NCBI RefSeq assembly: GCF_009823805.1 | Contig: NZ_WUEK01000003.1 | Location: 62,001-126,000 of the forward strand | Direction of reading: 5' to 3' | Source of the DNA: Nocardioides flavescens | GTDB taxonomy: Bacteria; Actinomycetota; Actinomycetes; Propionibacteriales; Nocardioidaceae | DNA length: 64,000 bases | Shown: one piece after another, positions 33,026 to 42,587 of the stretch | Position numbering within the stretch: position 1 is the stretch's first letter | Layout of the letters: the number at the start of each line of letters is the position of its first letter | Notes under the pieces: generated by a model | What the model was told of the DNA's origin: nothing | Database searches by the model: none | The model's input: only the letters and a program-made list of their open reading frames with translations | Made by a program: the position numbers and the translations under genes

Positions 33026-36000
33026 ATGCTGCGGCGTCTCGCCCTCTGCCTCGCCCTGCCCGTCGCCGTGTCGACGACGAGCCTGCCGTTCGTCTCCGTG
33101 CCGGCGTACGCCGCGACCACGCCCGTCCCGCTCGTCACCCAGATCGCCGCCGAGCCCGTCTCGGTGAACGCCGCGGAGTTCCGCCGCCACCTGTTCGTCG
33201 CGGCCGACGTGGCCCGGCTCTCCGACCCGGCGCACACCTCCGACCTCCTGGCCGAACGGGTGCTGCAGCACGTCTACGCGCTCGACCCGTCGGCCGACCC
33301 GGCCGCCGCGGCCACGGCGGTCCAGGGCCTCGTCGCGGGCGCGGCCTCCGTCACCGGGCGGGCGTTCGACTCCCGCATCACGCGCACGATGGTGCTGTTC
33401 CAGAGCGCCGCCGCGGCCGACCGCGGCCCGCTCGCCGCCACGCTGCAGCGCGCGACCACCGAGGTGGTCGCGCTGACCGCCCAGGAGGTCACCCGGGTCG
33501 CCGCCGACACCTACGCCGAGAGCGCGCTCGGGGCGACCGGCGACACCGAGTCGCGGCTGCTCGCCTCCCCGACGTTCGCGCCCGCCTCGGTGCTGCGTGA
33601 CAGTGCGGCCCTCGCCGACGGCAACAGCCGGTTCGCCACGGCCCGCGACCGCGTGTGGCAGAGCGCCACCGGCGTCTCGGTCTCCGCCACGAGCGCGGTG
33701 CTGCTCACGACCGCGCCGCGGCTGAAGGACAACCCCGACGTGCAGGCGCTCGCCGCGCTGCGCGACCAGGCGGGCAACCTCACGACCACCGGCGGTGCCA
33801 TCGCCGGGACGCCGCGCGACCCGGCGCCGCACACCATCGGCGCCGCCATGGCCGACCTCGGCCAGGCGCTCGCCACCACGCAGGACGTCGCCGCCTCGGG
33901 CGCGGGCGGCTCGACCCCGGTCGACCCCGCGAGCGCCCAGGAGTCCGAGGACGCCGTCGAGGACGCCCGCGACGCGGAGACGACGCTGGCCCTGCAGACC
34001 GGCTTCCTGACCGGGGGCACCAGCGCGGCCAAGGACATCGTGGAGCAGGCCGGCGCGGTCGCGACCCAGGTGACGCTGCTGGCGATGGCCTTCAACGACT
34101 TCACCTCCGCCGACATCGGTCGGGCCGCGCTCTCGGGCAACGCCCTCGGCGTGGTCATGACGCTGCTGCCGCTGGTGCTCGAGTGGACCGGTGCGGTCGG
34201 TCCGTCGGCCGAGGATCTGGTCATGGCCCAGCTCGACAACATCTCGGCGCAGATGGCGGAGTTCCAGAACGCCGTGACCAGCCAGTTCACGCTGGTCTTC
34301 GAGGGTCTCTCGCGGGTCTCGGCCCAGCTCGACGACATCTCCCAGAAGCTCGACCGCGCCGTCATCGACATCGAGCAGGCGCGGGTGCAGATCGGCCAGA
34401 TGTACGACACCCTCAACCGGCTGCAGGGCTCGCTCGACGCCGTGCAGAACAACCTCCTCGAGGCGCTGCGCAACGGCACCAACTCCCAGCTGCGCCAGAC
34501 CATCAACTCGGCGCTGGGCTACTCCGAGCGCAACGGCACCGCCCTCCCGCTGGCGGCCTTCAACGACGCCGCGGCCTACCTCCACACCTTCGCGACGGTG
34601 ACGGCCCGGCACAGCCCGGAGCTCAACACCGACCGGCCGTCGTACGACGTGCAGAACGACGCCAACCAGCTCAGCACCGGCATCGCCAGCAACGTCCACT
34701 TCCTCGACCAGGTGCCCGCGCAGCGCGGCTGGACGACGGGTCGTCTGTCCGGGCTCACCGGTGACGAGCCGCAGCTGGCCAACATCGACGACTTCGTGCT
34801 CGCCTCGAGGGCCTACGCCCAGCTCATGCTCGAGAACCCGCGCTACGTCAGCGCCGGCTACCGCCGCTGGCTGAGCGACATCCAGCAGCTCGGCGCCCCG
34901 CTCGCGTCCCTCACGTCCGCCGTCTCCACTGCGGACACGACGGCGGGGACGCGCAGCACCCTGCTGAACCACCTGGTCTGCGCCCGCACGAGTGCGGCGT
35001 TCGCGCCGGCCGGCACGCCGTGCCAGGCGCCGAGCGAGGACACCCCGCCGGTCGATGCGCTGGTGCGGCAGGCCGTGCAGTCGCTGTCGGCCGTGGTGCC
35101 GGGCTACGACGGCCCGGGCAACCGCACGGTCACCGCGCCCCTCGCGGCGCAGGGCCGTCCGAGCTTCGACCCCTTCGTCGACGGCTCGTCCGATGTCTCC
35201 GACCTCTCCGGGCTGTGGCCCACGCTCCCGGGCCGCGGCCAGGTCTCACAGTGCGCCGCCCCGGCGGGCACGACGCAGACGGCCCTCGGCACGATGGAGC
35301 GCCCGGCGTCGCTCACCCCGAGCTCACAGGGGGTCCCGCAGGTCTACCAGTGGGCCGACCGGATGGGCCTCGGCACGCTCGACGTCTGCTACAAGACCAC
35401 GACCCGCTCGACCCGGGTCACCGCGTGCCAGTTCGGCACGCAGTGGATGCTCGTCAACCAGATCGCCGGCACGGGCTGCTCGAACGTCTTCTGGGACCCG
35501 GGCGTCGGGAAGGCCAACGTCTGGGGCGTCGCGACCACGGTCGGCTACGAGTACGACGACACGGCGTTCGTGTGGACCTGGACGCCGGTCGACGCCGCCG
35601 GGGTCCGGGGCGCACCGGTCTACGTGCAGAGCCTCGTGCGCCGCGGTGCCGCCGACGCCACCGCGCCCGTGGGCCCGTGGACGTCCGTGCCCGCGGGCGC
35701 CTACGACGACGCCGGAGCCGTGCAGACCTACGTCAACGCCGACCTCGTCGGCACCAACCTCGGCACGAGCAAGACCTTCTACGAGCTGACGAACGTGAAG
35801 ACCGTGCCCAGCTACCGGGCTCCGACGACGGCCGCCAAGGTGCGGCTCGAGTGGGGTGACCTCACCAGGGCCGGTGCGTCCGCGTCCTACCAGGGCAACC
35901 GCGCCGCGATCGACCCCGGGGGCGTGCTCGACCAGCCGATCGCCGGCCTCGACCCGACGCTCTCGACCGCCTCGGCGCCGTACGCCCGCACCTGCACCGC

Positions 36001-36925
36001 GTCGGAGCGGGCCACGGCCGGGCTGTGCGAGGTCGGCGCCGACGGCACCACGCGCATCCTGACCCAGGCGAGCGCGGCGAGGGCGGCGCAGACGAGCATC
36101 GACAGCCACCTCGTGACCCAGCAGGCGGACGTCTACCGCGGGCTGCTCCGCGGCACCCAGACCGCAGGCAACACCGCCTCCGGTCCGCTCCACGACGCCC
36201 TCGTCCGGCTCGACGGGGCCAACGCGATGCTGGGCAGCTTCCTCCAGCTCGGCGCCAGCGGAGCGCTCCGCCGGCACGACCTCACGGCGCTCCCGGCGAG
36301 CCTGGTCGGGTCGAAGGGGCTGGTCGACGCCCTCAAGGCCGAGCTCGCGAAGACCGTCGCGGGCCGGGCCGGCACCGCTCCGGGTCGCCTCGTCACCGAC
36401 GTGGTCGACCCCGACGCCCTCGACCCGCTCGACGGCCTGCTCCCGCTGCCCGGCTCGGTGCAGCGGGCCCGGGCGGCCGGCAGCCCGGTGACGGTGGGGC
36501 CGGTGCTCCCCGCGCTCCTGTCGACCAACGACCAGCTGACGCTGACCGCGATCGCCCTGGGTGCGCCGCCCTCGGCGGCCACGACGCCCACCACGACTGC
36601 TCCGACCCCGACCCAGACCCCGCCCGTCGTGACGGGCCCGACCCTCCCGGCGGCCCCGCTCGCCTTCGGTGCCGGGTCGGTGCCGCGGGCGAAGGTCGGC
36701 CGGCGCTACGAGGTGCGGATCGCGGTCGGAGGTGGCACCGGCACGGTCCGCTGGACCCGCCAGGGCCGGCTGCCCGCCGGCCTGCGGGGGCGTCCGACCG
36801 CGTCCGGAACGGCGTTCCTCGTCACGGGGCGTCCGACGCGGACGGGTCGGGTCACCTTCGTCCTGACCGCGACCGATGCGGCCGGCGTCCGGGTCAGCCG
36901 GAGCTTTACGATCCGGGTGCGCTGA
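33026..36925 (+). CDS. large secreted protein of unknown function, 1299 aa
   Basis: I do not recognise this family. A Sec signal (MLRRLALCLALPVAVSTTS, with A-Y-A cleavage near residue 29) precedes a long helical region. Around residues 330-395 are hydrophobic segments (VATQVTLLAMAFNDF; VVMTLLPLVLEWTGAVG), then a coiled coil of about 90 residues (LDNISAQMAEFQNAV through LNRLQGSLDAVQNNL). The middle third is Cys-poor and beta-rich with several Trp. The end has a Thr/Pro-rich linker and a basic Ig-like domain (VRWTRQGRLPAGLRGRPT ... VSRSFTIRVR). The ATG at 33026 has GGAAAGG upstream. Hydrophobic-plus-coiled-coil layouts occur in pore-forming toxins, but that is only a resemblance. It is divergent from the PAS-LuxR gene. 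Confidence 0.85.
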   Translation: MLRRLALCLALPVAVSTTSLPFVSVPAYAATTPVPLVTQIAAEPVSVNAAEFRRHLFVAADVARLSDPAHTSDLLAERVLQHVYALDPSADPAAAATAVQGLVAGAASVTGRAFDSRITRTMVLFQSAAAADRGPLAATLQRATTEVVALTAQEVTRVAADTYAESALGATGDTESRLLASPTFAPASVLRDSAALADGNSRFATARDRVWQSATGVSVSATSAVLLTTAPRLKDNPDVQALAALRDQAGNLTTTGGAIAGTPRDPAPHTIGAAMADLGQALATTQDVAASGAGGSTPVDPASAQESEDAVEDARDAETTLALQTGFLTGGTSAAKDIVEQAGAVATQVTLLAMAFNDFTSADIGRAALSGNALGVVMTLLPLVLEWTGAVGPSAEDLVMAQLDNISAQMAEFQNAVTSQFTLVFEGLSRVSAQLDDISQKLDRAVIDIEQARVQIGQMYDTLNRLQGSLDAVQNNLLEALRNGTNSQLRQTINSALGYSERNGTALPLAAFNDAAAYLHTFATVTARHSPELNTDRPSYDVQNDANQLSTGIASNVHFLDQVPAQRGWTTGRLSGLTGDEPQLANIDDFVLASRAYAQLMLENPRYVSAGYRRWLSDIQQLGAPLASLTSAVSTADTTAGTRSTLLNHLVCARTSAAFAPAGTPCQAPSEDTPPVDALVRQAVQSLSAVVPGYDGPGNRTVTAPLAAQGRPSFDPFVDGSSDVSDLSGLWPTLPGRGQVSQCAAPAGTTQTALGTMERPASLTPSSQGVPQVYQWADRMGLGTLDVCYKTTTRSTRVTACQFGTQWMLVNQIAGTGCSNVFWDPGVGKANVWGVATTVGYEYDDTAFVWTWTPVDAAGVRGAPVYVQSLVRRGAADATAPVGPWTSVPAGAYDDAGAVQTYVNADLVGTNLGTSKTFYELTNVKTVPSYRAPTTAAKVRLEWGDLTRAGASASYQGNRAAIDPGGVLDQPIAGLDPTLSTASAPYARTCTASERATAGLCEVGADGTTRILTQASAARAAQTSIDSHLVTQQADVYRGLLRGTQTAGNTASGPLHDALVRLDGANAMLGSFLQLGASGALRRHDLTALPASLVGSKGLVDALKAELAKTVAGRAGTAPGRLVTDVVDPDALDPLDGLLPLPGSVQRARAAGSPVTVGPVLPALLSTNDQLTLTAIALGAPPSAATTPTTTAPTPTQTPPVVTGPTLPAAPLAFGAGSVPRAKVGRRYEVRIAVGGGTGTVRWTRQGRLPAGLRGRPTASGTAFLVTGRPTRTGRVTFVLTATDAAGVRVSRSFTIRVR

Positions 36926-36971
36926 CGCGCCTCGGTACGGCGGTGTGACGGCGCTGGGGGGAGCGCGACGG

Positions 36972-37000
36972 GAGCCCCGGACCTTCGTGGTCCGGGGCTC
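36972..37000 (+). terminator. terminator after the large secreted protein gene
   Basis: 12-bp perfect stem GAGCCCCGGACC/GGTCCGGGGCTC with loop TTCGT, followed by TTCGTCT. Confidence 0.85.
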
Positions 37001-37033
37001 TTCGTCTGCCTGGGGGTGGTTGACGTGCGCAGG

Positions 37034-37047
37034 TGTGAGCGCTCACA
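37034..37047 (+). promoter_or_regulatory. LacI-type operator upstream of the GH43 gene
   Basis: Perfect 14-bp palindrome TGTGAGCGCTCACA with the central CG pair typical of LacI-family operators, followed by a second partial dyad GTGAGCGTCAC at 37051-37061. It lies 38 bases before the GH43 start codon. No LacI gene is present in the window, so the repressor would act in trans. Confidence 0.6.
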
Positions 37048-37084
37048 GTGGTGAGCGTCACATCCTGTCTCGGAAGGAACACCC

Positions 37085-40000
37085 ATGAATCTGCGTCGAG
37101 GAACGCGCGGTCTCGCCGCCGTGACCGCGCTCGGCACGGCCGCGGCGGCGCTCGCCCTCACGAGCGCCAGCCCCGGTGCCCAGGCCGCGACCCCGCAGGG
37201 CGGCCAGGTCATCGCCAACGGCGGCTTCGAGGGCGGGCTGTGGACCGCCAACGAGACCGGCGAGGTCTCGGTCGTCGCCGACCCGGTCGACAGCACCAAC
37301 CGCGTGATCCGGGCGACCGGCCGCGCCACGACCGGGTCCGGTCCGGGCATCGAGCTCGGCGGGCGCATGTCCGCCGGCACGACGTACACACTCTCGTGGC
37401 GCGTCTTCTACGACGGCGCCGACGCCCCCGCCACCAAGAGCTTCAACGCCACCGCCCGCTACGCCAGCGCCCAGAAGGACGAGTACGGGCCCTACAACCT
37501 GCACGTCAACCTCGTGCAGGCCGCGGGGGTGGCCAAGGGCGCGTGGCGCACGGTCACCGGCGAGTTCACGATCCCGGCCGACCGCACGGACGTCTCGCGG
37601 TTCCGGCTGTTCTTCGAGACCCCGTGGACGGCCAGCCCCTCGCCCACTGCCGACCTGTTCGACTTCATGGTCGACGACGTCGTGCTGACCGAGAAGGGCA
37701 CGACCCGCAACCTCGTCTCCGGCGGCACCTTCGACGACCAGGCCGTCGCGCCCTGGACCACCCGCGGGGCGGCCTCGGGCATCGCGGCGACCACGACGGA
37801 CAAGGCGTCGGGCAGCTCCAGCCTGCTCGTCTCCGGACGCACCGACTCGACCAGCGGTGCGGCCCAGTCCGTGCCGGTCGAGCCCGGGGCGACCTACGAC
37901 GCGTCGTTCAAGGTGAAGTACGCCGACGCCGCGGCCGCGGGCAGCGTGCCCTTCGCGCTCACCGCCGACTACGGCTCCGCCACCGGCGGCGCGCAGTACG
38001 TCGTCCTCGGGAGCAAGGCTGTCACCAAGGACGCGTGGACGACCGTCACCGCGTCGTTCACCGTGCCTCAGCGCGACGTCCGCTCGCTGCAGCTCTTCGT
38101 CGAGAACGGCTCCCAGATCGCCGGCTTCCCGACGTCGTTCTGGCTCGACGACGTGAGCGTGACCAAGACCGGCGGCAGCACTACCCCGCCCCCGGCGCCG
38201 ACGTACACCGACGACCTCGAGCGCACCGCCAACACCGCGACCGACTTCGGCGCGTTCGCCAAGACCCCGGGTCGCGGCAACCCTCTCGTGACGCAGAACT
38301 TCGGCGCCGACCCGTGGGCGATGGAGTACGACGGGCGGCTCTACGTCTACACGACCAACGACACCCAGGAGTGGGCCGACTACCTCGACAAGGGACAGTC
38401 CAACGACTACGGACGGATCAACCAGATCAACGTCTGGTCGAGCGCCGACCTGGTCAACTGGACCAACCACGGCGGCATCGACGCGGCGGGTCCCTCGGGC
38501 CTGGCCAAGACGGCCAACAACTCCTGGGCCCCGGCCGCGGTGCACCGCACCGTCGACGGCAAGGAGAAGTTCTACCTCTACTTCGCCAACTCCGGTGGCG
38601 GCATCTACGTGCTCACCGCGGACTCGCCGGTCGGGCCGTGGACCTCGCCGCTGCCGGGCGCGCTCGTCAGCTTCAGCACGCCGGGGGTGCGCGGCAACAC
38701 CAACCCCGAGGCGCGCGACGTCATCTGGCTCTTCGACCCGGCGGTCCTCATCGACGACGACGGCGAGGGCTACCTCTACTTCGGTGGCGGCACCCCTAAC
38801 GACGACCCGGACACGCCCGTCAACGAGCAGAACGACCCCGGCACCGGGCGGGTCATCAAGCTGGGCGACGACCTCATCTCCGTCGAGGGCGAGGCCCAGC
38901 TCGTCGACGCCCCGTCGCTGTTCGAGGACTCGGGCATCCACAAGGTGGGGGACACCTACTACTACTCGTACTGCTCCAACTTCGGCAACGACGACCCGCG
39001 CACCGGCAACGGGGTCATCAACTACATGAAGTCCGACAGCCCGATGGGGCCCTGGACCGAGGACACCTACGTCGGACGGGCGTTCAACAGCCAGGCGTCG
39101 TTCTTCCCGAACACCGGTGGCAACAACCACCACGCGGTCTTCCAGTTCGGTGGCGAGTGGTTCATCACCTACCACGCCGCGACGCTCGACGTCGCTGCCG
39201 ACGGCAGCAACAAGGGCTTCCGCAACGCCCAGATCGACCGCATCGGCATCGCGGCCGACGGCACCCTCACGCCGGCGAAGGGCACGTGGGAGGGCCCCGG
39301 CCAGCGGGGCACTCTCGACCCGTACGCCGGCCCGGTCAGCGCGGAGACCATCGCGTGGCAGGCCGGCACCCGGCAGGGCTTCGACGGCAGCTCGTCGTTC
39401 GCGACCTCGGTGCCCTCCTCGATCCTGACCAGCGTCGACGACGGCGACTGGACCTCGCTGTCGCAGGTCGACTTCGGTGCGGCGGGGGCGAGCCGGGTCA
39501 CCGCCGACGTCCGCTCGAAGGCCGGCGGCACGATCACGGTGCGGACCAGCTCGAAGCGCTCGGACGACGACGTCGTCGCCGTCATCGACGTGCCGGCGGC
39601 CACCGGCACCACCACCGACGCCGCCACCTGGACGCCGCTCAGCGCTGACCTCCCCGCCGGTGCGCTCAGCGGTGTGGAGGACGTGTGGTTCACCTTCGCC
39701 AGCGCCGACGGGAGCACTCCGGGCGAGGACCTGTTCGACGTGCGGTCGTGGACCTTCACGAGCGCCCGGCCCACGCCGGGCACGGAGCCCGGCACGCCCG
39801 GCACCGCGACACCGACCGTGCCGACCGTCCCGACGACCCCGGCCCCGCCGGTGGTCGCCACGGGCCCGTCGGTGAAGGTCAAGGCGAAGGGTGCGGTGCG
39901 CGTCGGCCAGCGGGTCCGCCTCGTCATCACCTCCGACTCGGGCGCCTCGGAGGGCCGGGTGCGGATCGCCGGCCGCACCTACCGCTTCACGCTCCGCGAC

Positions 40001-40108
40001 GGCCGGGCCGTGGTGAGGGTGGCGTTCCCGAGGGCCGGCAAGGTCAAGGTCGTCGTCCGCATCGGTGGCGACAAGACCGTCGAGCGGGTCCGCGTGAAGC
40101 GCCGGTGA
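37085..40108 (+). CDS. secreted multidomain GH43 glycoside hydrolase
   Basis: A 1007-residue exported enzyme. After the signal (ALALTSASPGAQA) come two carbohydrate-binding domains of the CBM4/9 or related beta-sandwich type (residues about 35-200 and 215-360; VIANGGFEGG and LVSGGTFDDQ each open one). The GH43 five-bladed propeller has the catalytic base Asp in NFGADPWAMEY and the acid Glu in SLFEDSGIHKVGDTYYYSYC (about residue 618). A CBM6-like domain follows, then a Thr/Pro linker and a basic Ig-like tail. The SGIHK form is close to arabinoxylan-acting or xylosidase GH43s, so arabinose- or xylose-containing plant polymers are the likely substrate. GGAAGGA precedes the ATG. A LacI-type operator lies upstream. 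Confidence 0.92.
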   Translation: MNLRRGTRGLAAVTALGTAAAALALTSASPGAQAATPQGGQVIANGGFEGGLWTANETGEVSVVADPVDSTNRVIRATGRATTGSGPGIELGGRMSAGTTYTLSWRVFYDGADAPATKSFNATARYASAQKDEYGPYNLHVNLVQAAGVAKGAWRTVTGEFTIPADRTDVSRFRLFFETPWTASPSPTADLFDFMVDDVVLTEKGTTRNLVSGGTFDDQAVAPWTTRGAASGIAATTTDKASGSSSLLVSGRTDSTSGAAQSVPVEPGATYDASFKVKYADAAAAGSVPFALTADYGSATGGAQYVVLGSKAVTKDAWTTVTASFTVPQRDVRSLQLFVENGSQIAGFPTSFWLDDVSVTKTGGSTTPPPAPTYTDDLERTANTATDFGAFAKTPGRGNPLVTQNFGADPWAMEYDGRLYVYTTNDTQEWADYLDKGQSNDYGRINQINVWSSADLVNWTNHGGIDAAGPSGLAKTANNSWAPAAVHRTVDGKEKFYLYFANSGGGIYVLTADSPVGPWTSPLPGALVSFSTPGVRGNTNPEARDVIWLFDPAVLIDDDGEGYLYFGGGTPNDDPDTPVNEQNDPGTGRVIKLGDDLISVEGEAQLVDAPSLFEDSGIHKVGDTYYYSYCSNFGNDDPRTGNGVINYMKSDSPMGPWTEDTYVGRAFNSQASFFPNTGGNNHHAVFQFGGEWFITYHAATLDVAADGSNKGFRNAQIDRIGIAADGTLTPAKGTWEGPGQRGTLDPYAGPVSAETIAWQAGTRQGFDGSSSFATSVPSSILTSVDDGDWTSLSQVDFGAAGASRVTADVRSKAGGTITVRTSSKRSDDDVVAVIDVPAATGTTTDAATWTPLSADLPAGALSGVEDVWFTFASADGSTPGEDLFDVRSWTFTSARPTPGTEPGTPGTATPTVPTVPTTPAPPVVATGPSVKVKAKGAVRVGQRVRLVITSDSGASEGRVRIAGRTYRFTLRDGRAVVRVAFPRAGKVKVVVRIGGDKTVERVRVKRR

Positions 40109-40124
40109 CGCGCGGGATCTGAAC

Positions 40125-40170
40125 CACGACGCCGGCGTCGGGGGCGACCGCTCCCGGCGCCGGCGTCGTG
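40125..40170 (+). terminator. terminator after the GH43 gene
   Basis: 13-bp stem CACGACGCCGGCG/CGCCGGCGTCGTG with an 18-base loop that can form a short inner G/C hairpin. Confidence 0.75.
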
Positions 40171-40259
40171 CTGTCCCCGGGGGCCGGGTAGGGCGTCGGG
40201 CGTCCTAGGATCAGCGCCCGGCGGGGGTCGCCACGAGCGACACGAGGGGGAGTGGGCCC

Positions 40260-42587
40260 ATGCAGGCACGGTGTGACGAGGCACCCGCAGGTGGCCTGAG
40301 CCGGCGCGGCCTGCTCACCACGGCAGGTGCTGCGGGGGCGGCCGGCGCGCTCGCCGGCGGGCTCGGCGGCTCGGTCGCGCTGGCGGACGCGGTCACCGAC
40401 AACCATGCCCTGCTGGCACGCTTCGCCGGGCTCAGGTTCGGGATGGTCAACCACTTCGGGATCGGGACGTTCACCGGCGAGGACAGCGCGGCGCCCGGGC
40501 GACCCCCGACGACGTTCGCGCCGACGCAGGTCGACTGCGCGCAGTGGGCGGCCGCGGCGAAGGCCGCCGGCATGACCTACGGCGTGCTGACGGTCAAGCT
40601 GCCCGACGGCTTCGCCCTGTGGCCGAGCGTCTGGAGCACCCAGAACGTCGCCAACAGCGGCTGGACCCAGGACGTCGTGGCGGCGTACGTCGAGGCGTTC
40701 CGCGCACAGGGGCTGCGCGTCGGCTTCTCGTTCTCGATGTGGGACCGCACCCAGCCGGTCGAGGCCTACGACGGCAGGTCGGTCACCGACCCGCGGGCGA
40801 GCGTCACACCGGACGACGTCGACTTCGTGCTCGGCCAGCTCGACGAGCTGCTGAGCGGCTACGGCGAGATCGACCTGCTGGTCACCGAGAAGTGGGCCGA
40901 CCGCGCGGGCCAGCGGGCGATCAGCGTGCAGGCGGTGCGTGAGAAGGTCCGCGCCCTGCAGCCGAACTGCCTGATGATCGACCGCGGTGCGCTGTCGGTG
41001 CCGTGGCTGGGCGACGCCGTCTACTTCGAGGAGCCGATGGGCATCCGCGCCCCGTCGGGCAACACCTTCGCCGCGGTGCAGGGCCAGACGATCGCGAGCA
41101 GCTGGCTGTGGCGCACCTCGACGCCCACCGAGTCGCTGGTCTCGGCGTCCACCACCGTCAGTCGCCTCAAGGAGCTGGAGGGCAGGTACACCTCGCTGCT
41201 GCTCAACTGCCCGCCCAACCGCAACGGCCGTCTCGACACCAACGTCGTGAACCGGCTCGCCGAGATCGGCCGCAGCTGGAAGCCCAACACCGCGCGTGCG
41301 GCCCTGCCGACGCAGCCGGTCAAGGTCGAGTGGCCGGTCGTGCCCGTCGCGGCGTGGGCCACGGCAGCCCGCGACGGCGAGGGTCCTGGCAACGCGATCG
41401 ACGGGCGCAGCGACAACGGCTGGGAGACCTGCTGGTCGACGTGGACCTCCGGCAACCCGAAGACGGGCCCCTTCGCCCTCCCGCAGAGCCTGGTCGTCGA
41501 CCTCGGCGGCACCTGGAGCGGGATCTCCGCGGTGGAGTACCTCCCCAAGCAGTGGGGCCGCCAGAACGGCACCGACGGCGACGTCACCAAGGCGGCGATC
41601 TCGACCAGCGTCGACGGCGTGAGCTGGACGAAGCGGGCCGACGTCTCGTGGGCGGCCGACCGCAACGCCAAGCTCGCGACGTGGGCGCCGGTGACGGCTG
41701 CCTACGTCAGGTTGGAGGTCCTCGCCGGCAGCGGCAACTACGCCAACGTCGGGGCGGTGAAGGTCGGCGGCACGAGCAGTGCGCCGGTCCTGCTGTCGCG
41801 AGGCGCGCTCGACGGTCTCACGGTGCGACTGGTGCAGGCGGCCGGGGGCCTGAGCGCCCAGGTCGGCGGGGCGGGGCTGGTGACCGGGGGTGGCGCCGCG
41901 GCGCGTCAGCTGTGGCGACTCGCCTCGACCGGCGACGGATACTGGACGCTCGAGGAGACGGCCTCCGGCCAGCTCCTCGAGGTCGCCGACGACGCGCGGG
42001 CCGCGGGCACCGCCGTCCGCCTCGGCGACGACGCCGACTCCTACCGCCAGCACTGGGCCCTCACGACCGTCGCCGCGGGCGAAGCCGTGCTCACCAACCG
42101 CTTCTCGGGGCTGGTCATCAGCACCGCGGGCGCGGTGACCGGCACCGGCGCTGGGCTCGTGCAGGGCGTCCCGGCCGCCGGGCAGCGGGCCCAGCGGTGG
42201 TCGCTGCAGGTGCAGCCGGTCGACGGCACAGCACCCGCCGCGGCCTCGCCGTCGACCCCTGGCGTGCCGTCCGCGGCACCCGTCGTGGCGCCGACGCTGA
42301 ACCGGGTCCGGGTGCTCGCGAAGCGCCGCCGCCGCACCGTCGAGGTCACCGTCGCGGCCGCCGGCGCCACCCGGGTCGAGGCTCGGCTCAGCGTCACGGG
42401 GGCGGTGGTCTCCCGACGCACCGCCGCACCGGGCGGGGCGCCCAGCGTCGTGCTGCGCCTGCCCGTGCCCCGCACCCTCGGCCGGGCCCGGGCCACCGTC
42501 GTCGTCAAGGTCCGCGGCACCGGCGGGATCGTCGTGCTCAAGCGCAGGGTCGTCGTGCCGCGACCCACCGGCGGGGCCGCGTCGTGA
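40260..42587 (+). CDS. GH29-like secreted protein with CBM and ricin-type domains
   Basis: The 775-residue protein is exported by a Tat-type signal (LSRRGLLTTAGAAGAAGA). The GH29 alpha-L-fucosidase fold follows (RFGMVNHFGIGTF opening, QLDELLSGYGEIDLLV strand). An F5/8 type C domain (about residues 350-500), a ricin-type beta-trefoil (about 510-650) and a basic Ig-like tail complete it. By memory of the family the substrate-binding KHHDGF motif reads KLPDGF here and the nucleophile Asp position (YGPVDVLWFD-like) reads YGEIDLLVTE. So the activity may be altered or lost. It sits between the GH43 and a cupin, whose GTG overlaps its stop by 4 bp. Confidence 0.87.
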   Translation: MQARCDEAPAGGLSRRGLLTTAGAAGAAGALAGGLGGSVALADAVTDNHALLARFAGLRFGMVNHFGIGTFTGEDSAAPGRPPTTFAPTQVDCAQWAAAAKAAGMTYGVLTVKLPDGFALWPSVWSTQNVANSGWTQDVVAAYVEAFRAQGLRVGFSFSMWDRTQPVEAYDGRSVTDPRASVTPDDVDFVLGQLDELLSGYGEIDLLVTEKWADRAGQRAISVQAVREKVRALQPNCLMIDRGALSVPWLGDAVYFEEPMGIRAPSGNTFAAVQGQTIASSWLWRTSTPTESLVSASTTVSRLKELEGRYTSLLLNCPPNRNGRLDTNVVNRLAEIGRSWKPNTARAALPTQPVKVEWPVVPVAAWATAARDGEGPGNAIDGRSDNGWETCWSTWTSGNPKTGPFALPQSLVVDLGGTWSGISAVEYLPKQWGRQNGTDGDVTKAAISTSVDGVSWTKRADVSWAADRNAKLATWAPVTAAYVRLEVLAGSGNYANVGAVKVGGTSSAPVLLSRGALDGLTVRLVQAAGGLSAQVGGAGLVTGGGAAARQLWRLASTGDGYWTLEETASGQLLEVADDARAAGTAVRLGDDADSYRQHWALTTVAAGEAVLTNRFSGLVISTAGAVTGTGAGLVQGVPAAGQRAQRWSLQVQPVDGTAPAAASPSTPGVPSAAPVVAPTLNRVRVLAKRRRRTVEVTVAAAGATRVEARLSVTGAVVSRRTAAPGGAPSVVLRLPVPRTLGRARATVVVKVRGTGGIVVLKRRVVVPRPTGGAAS

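Noticed and set aside
33026..36925. Pore-forming toxin assignment for the 1299-aa protein
   Set aside because: Only the general layout (hydrophobic segments plus coiled coil) matches; no toxin-family motif was recognised, so it is left as unknown function.
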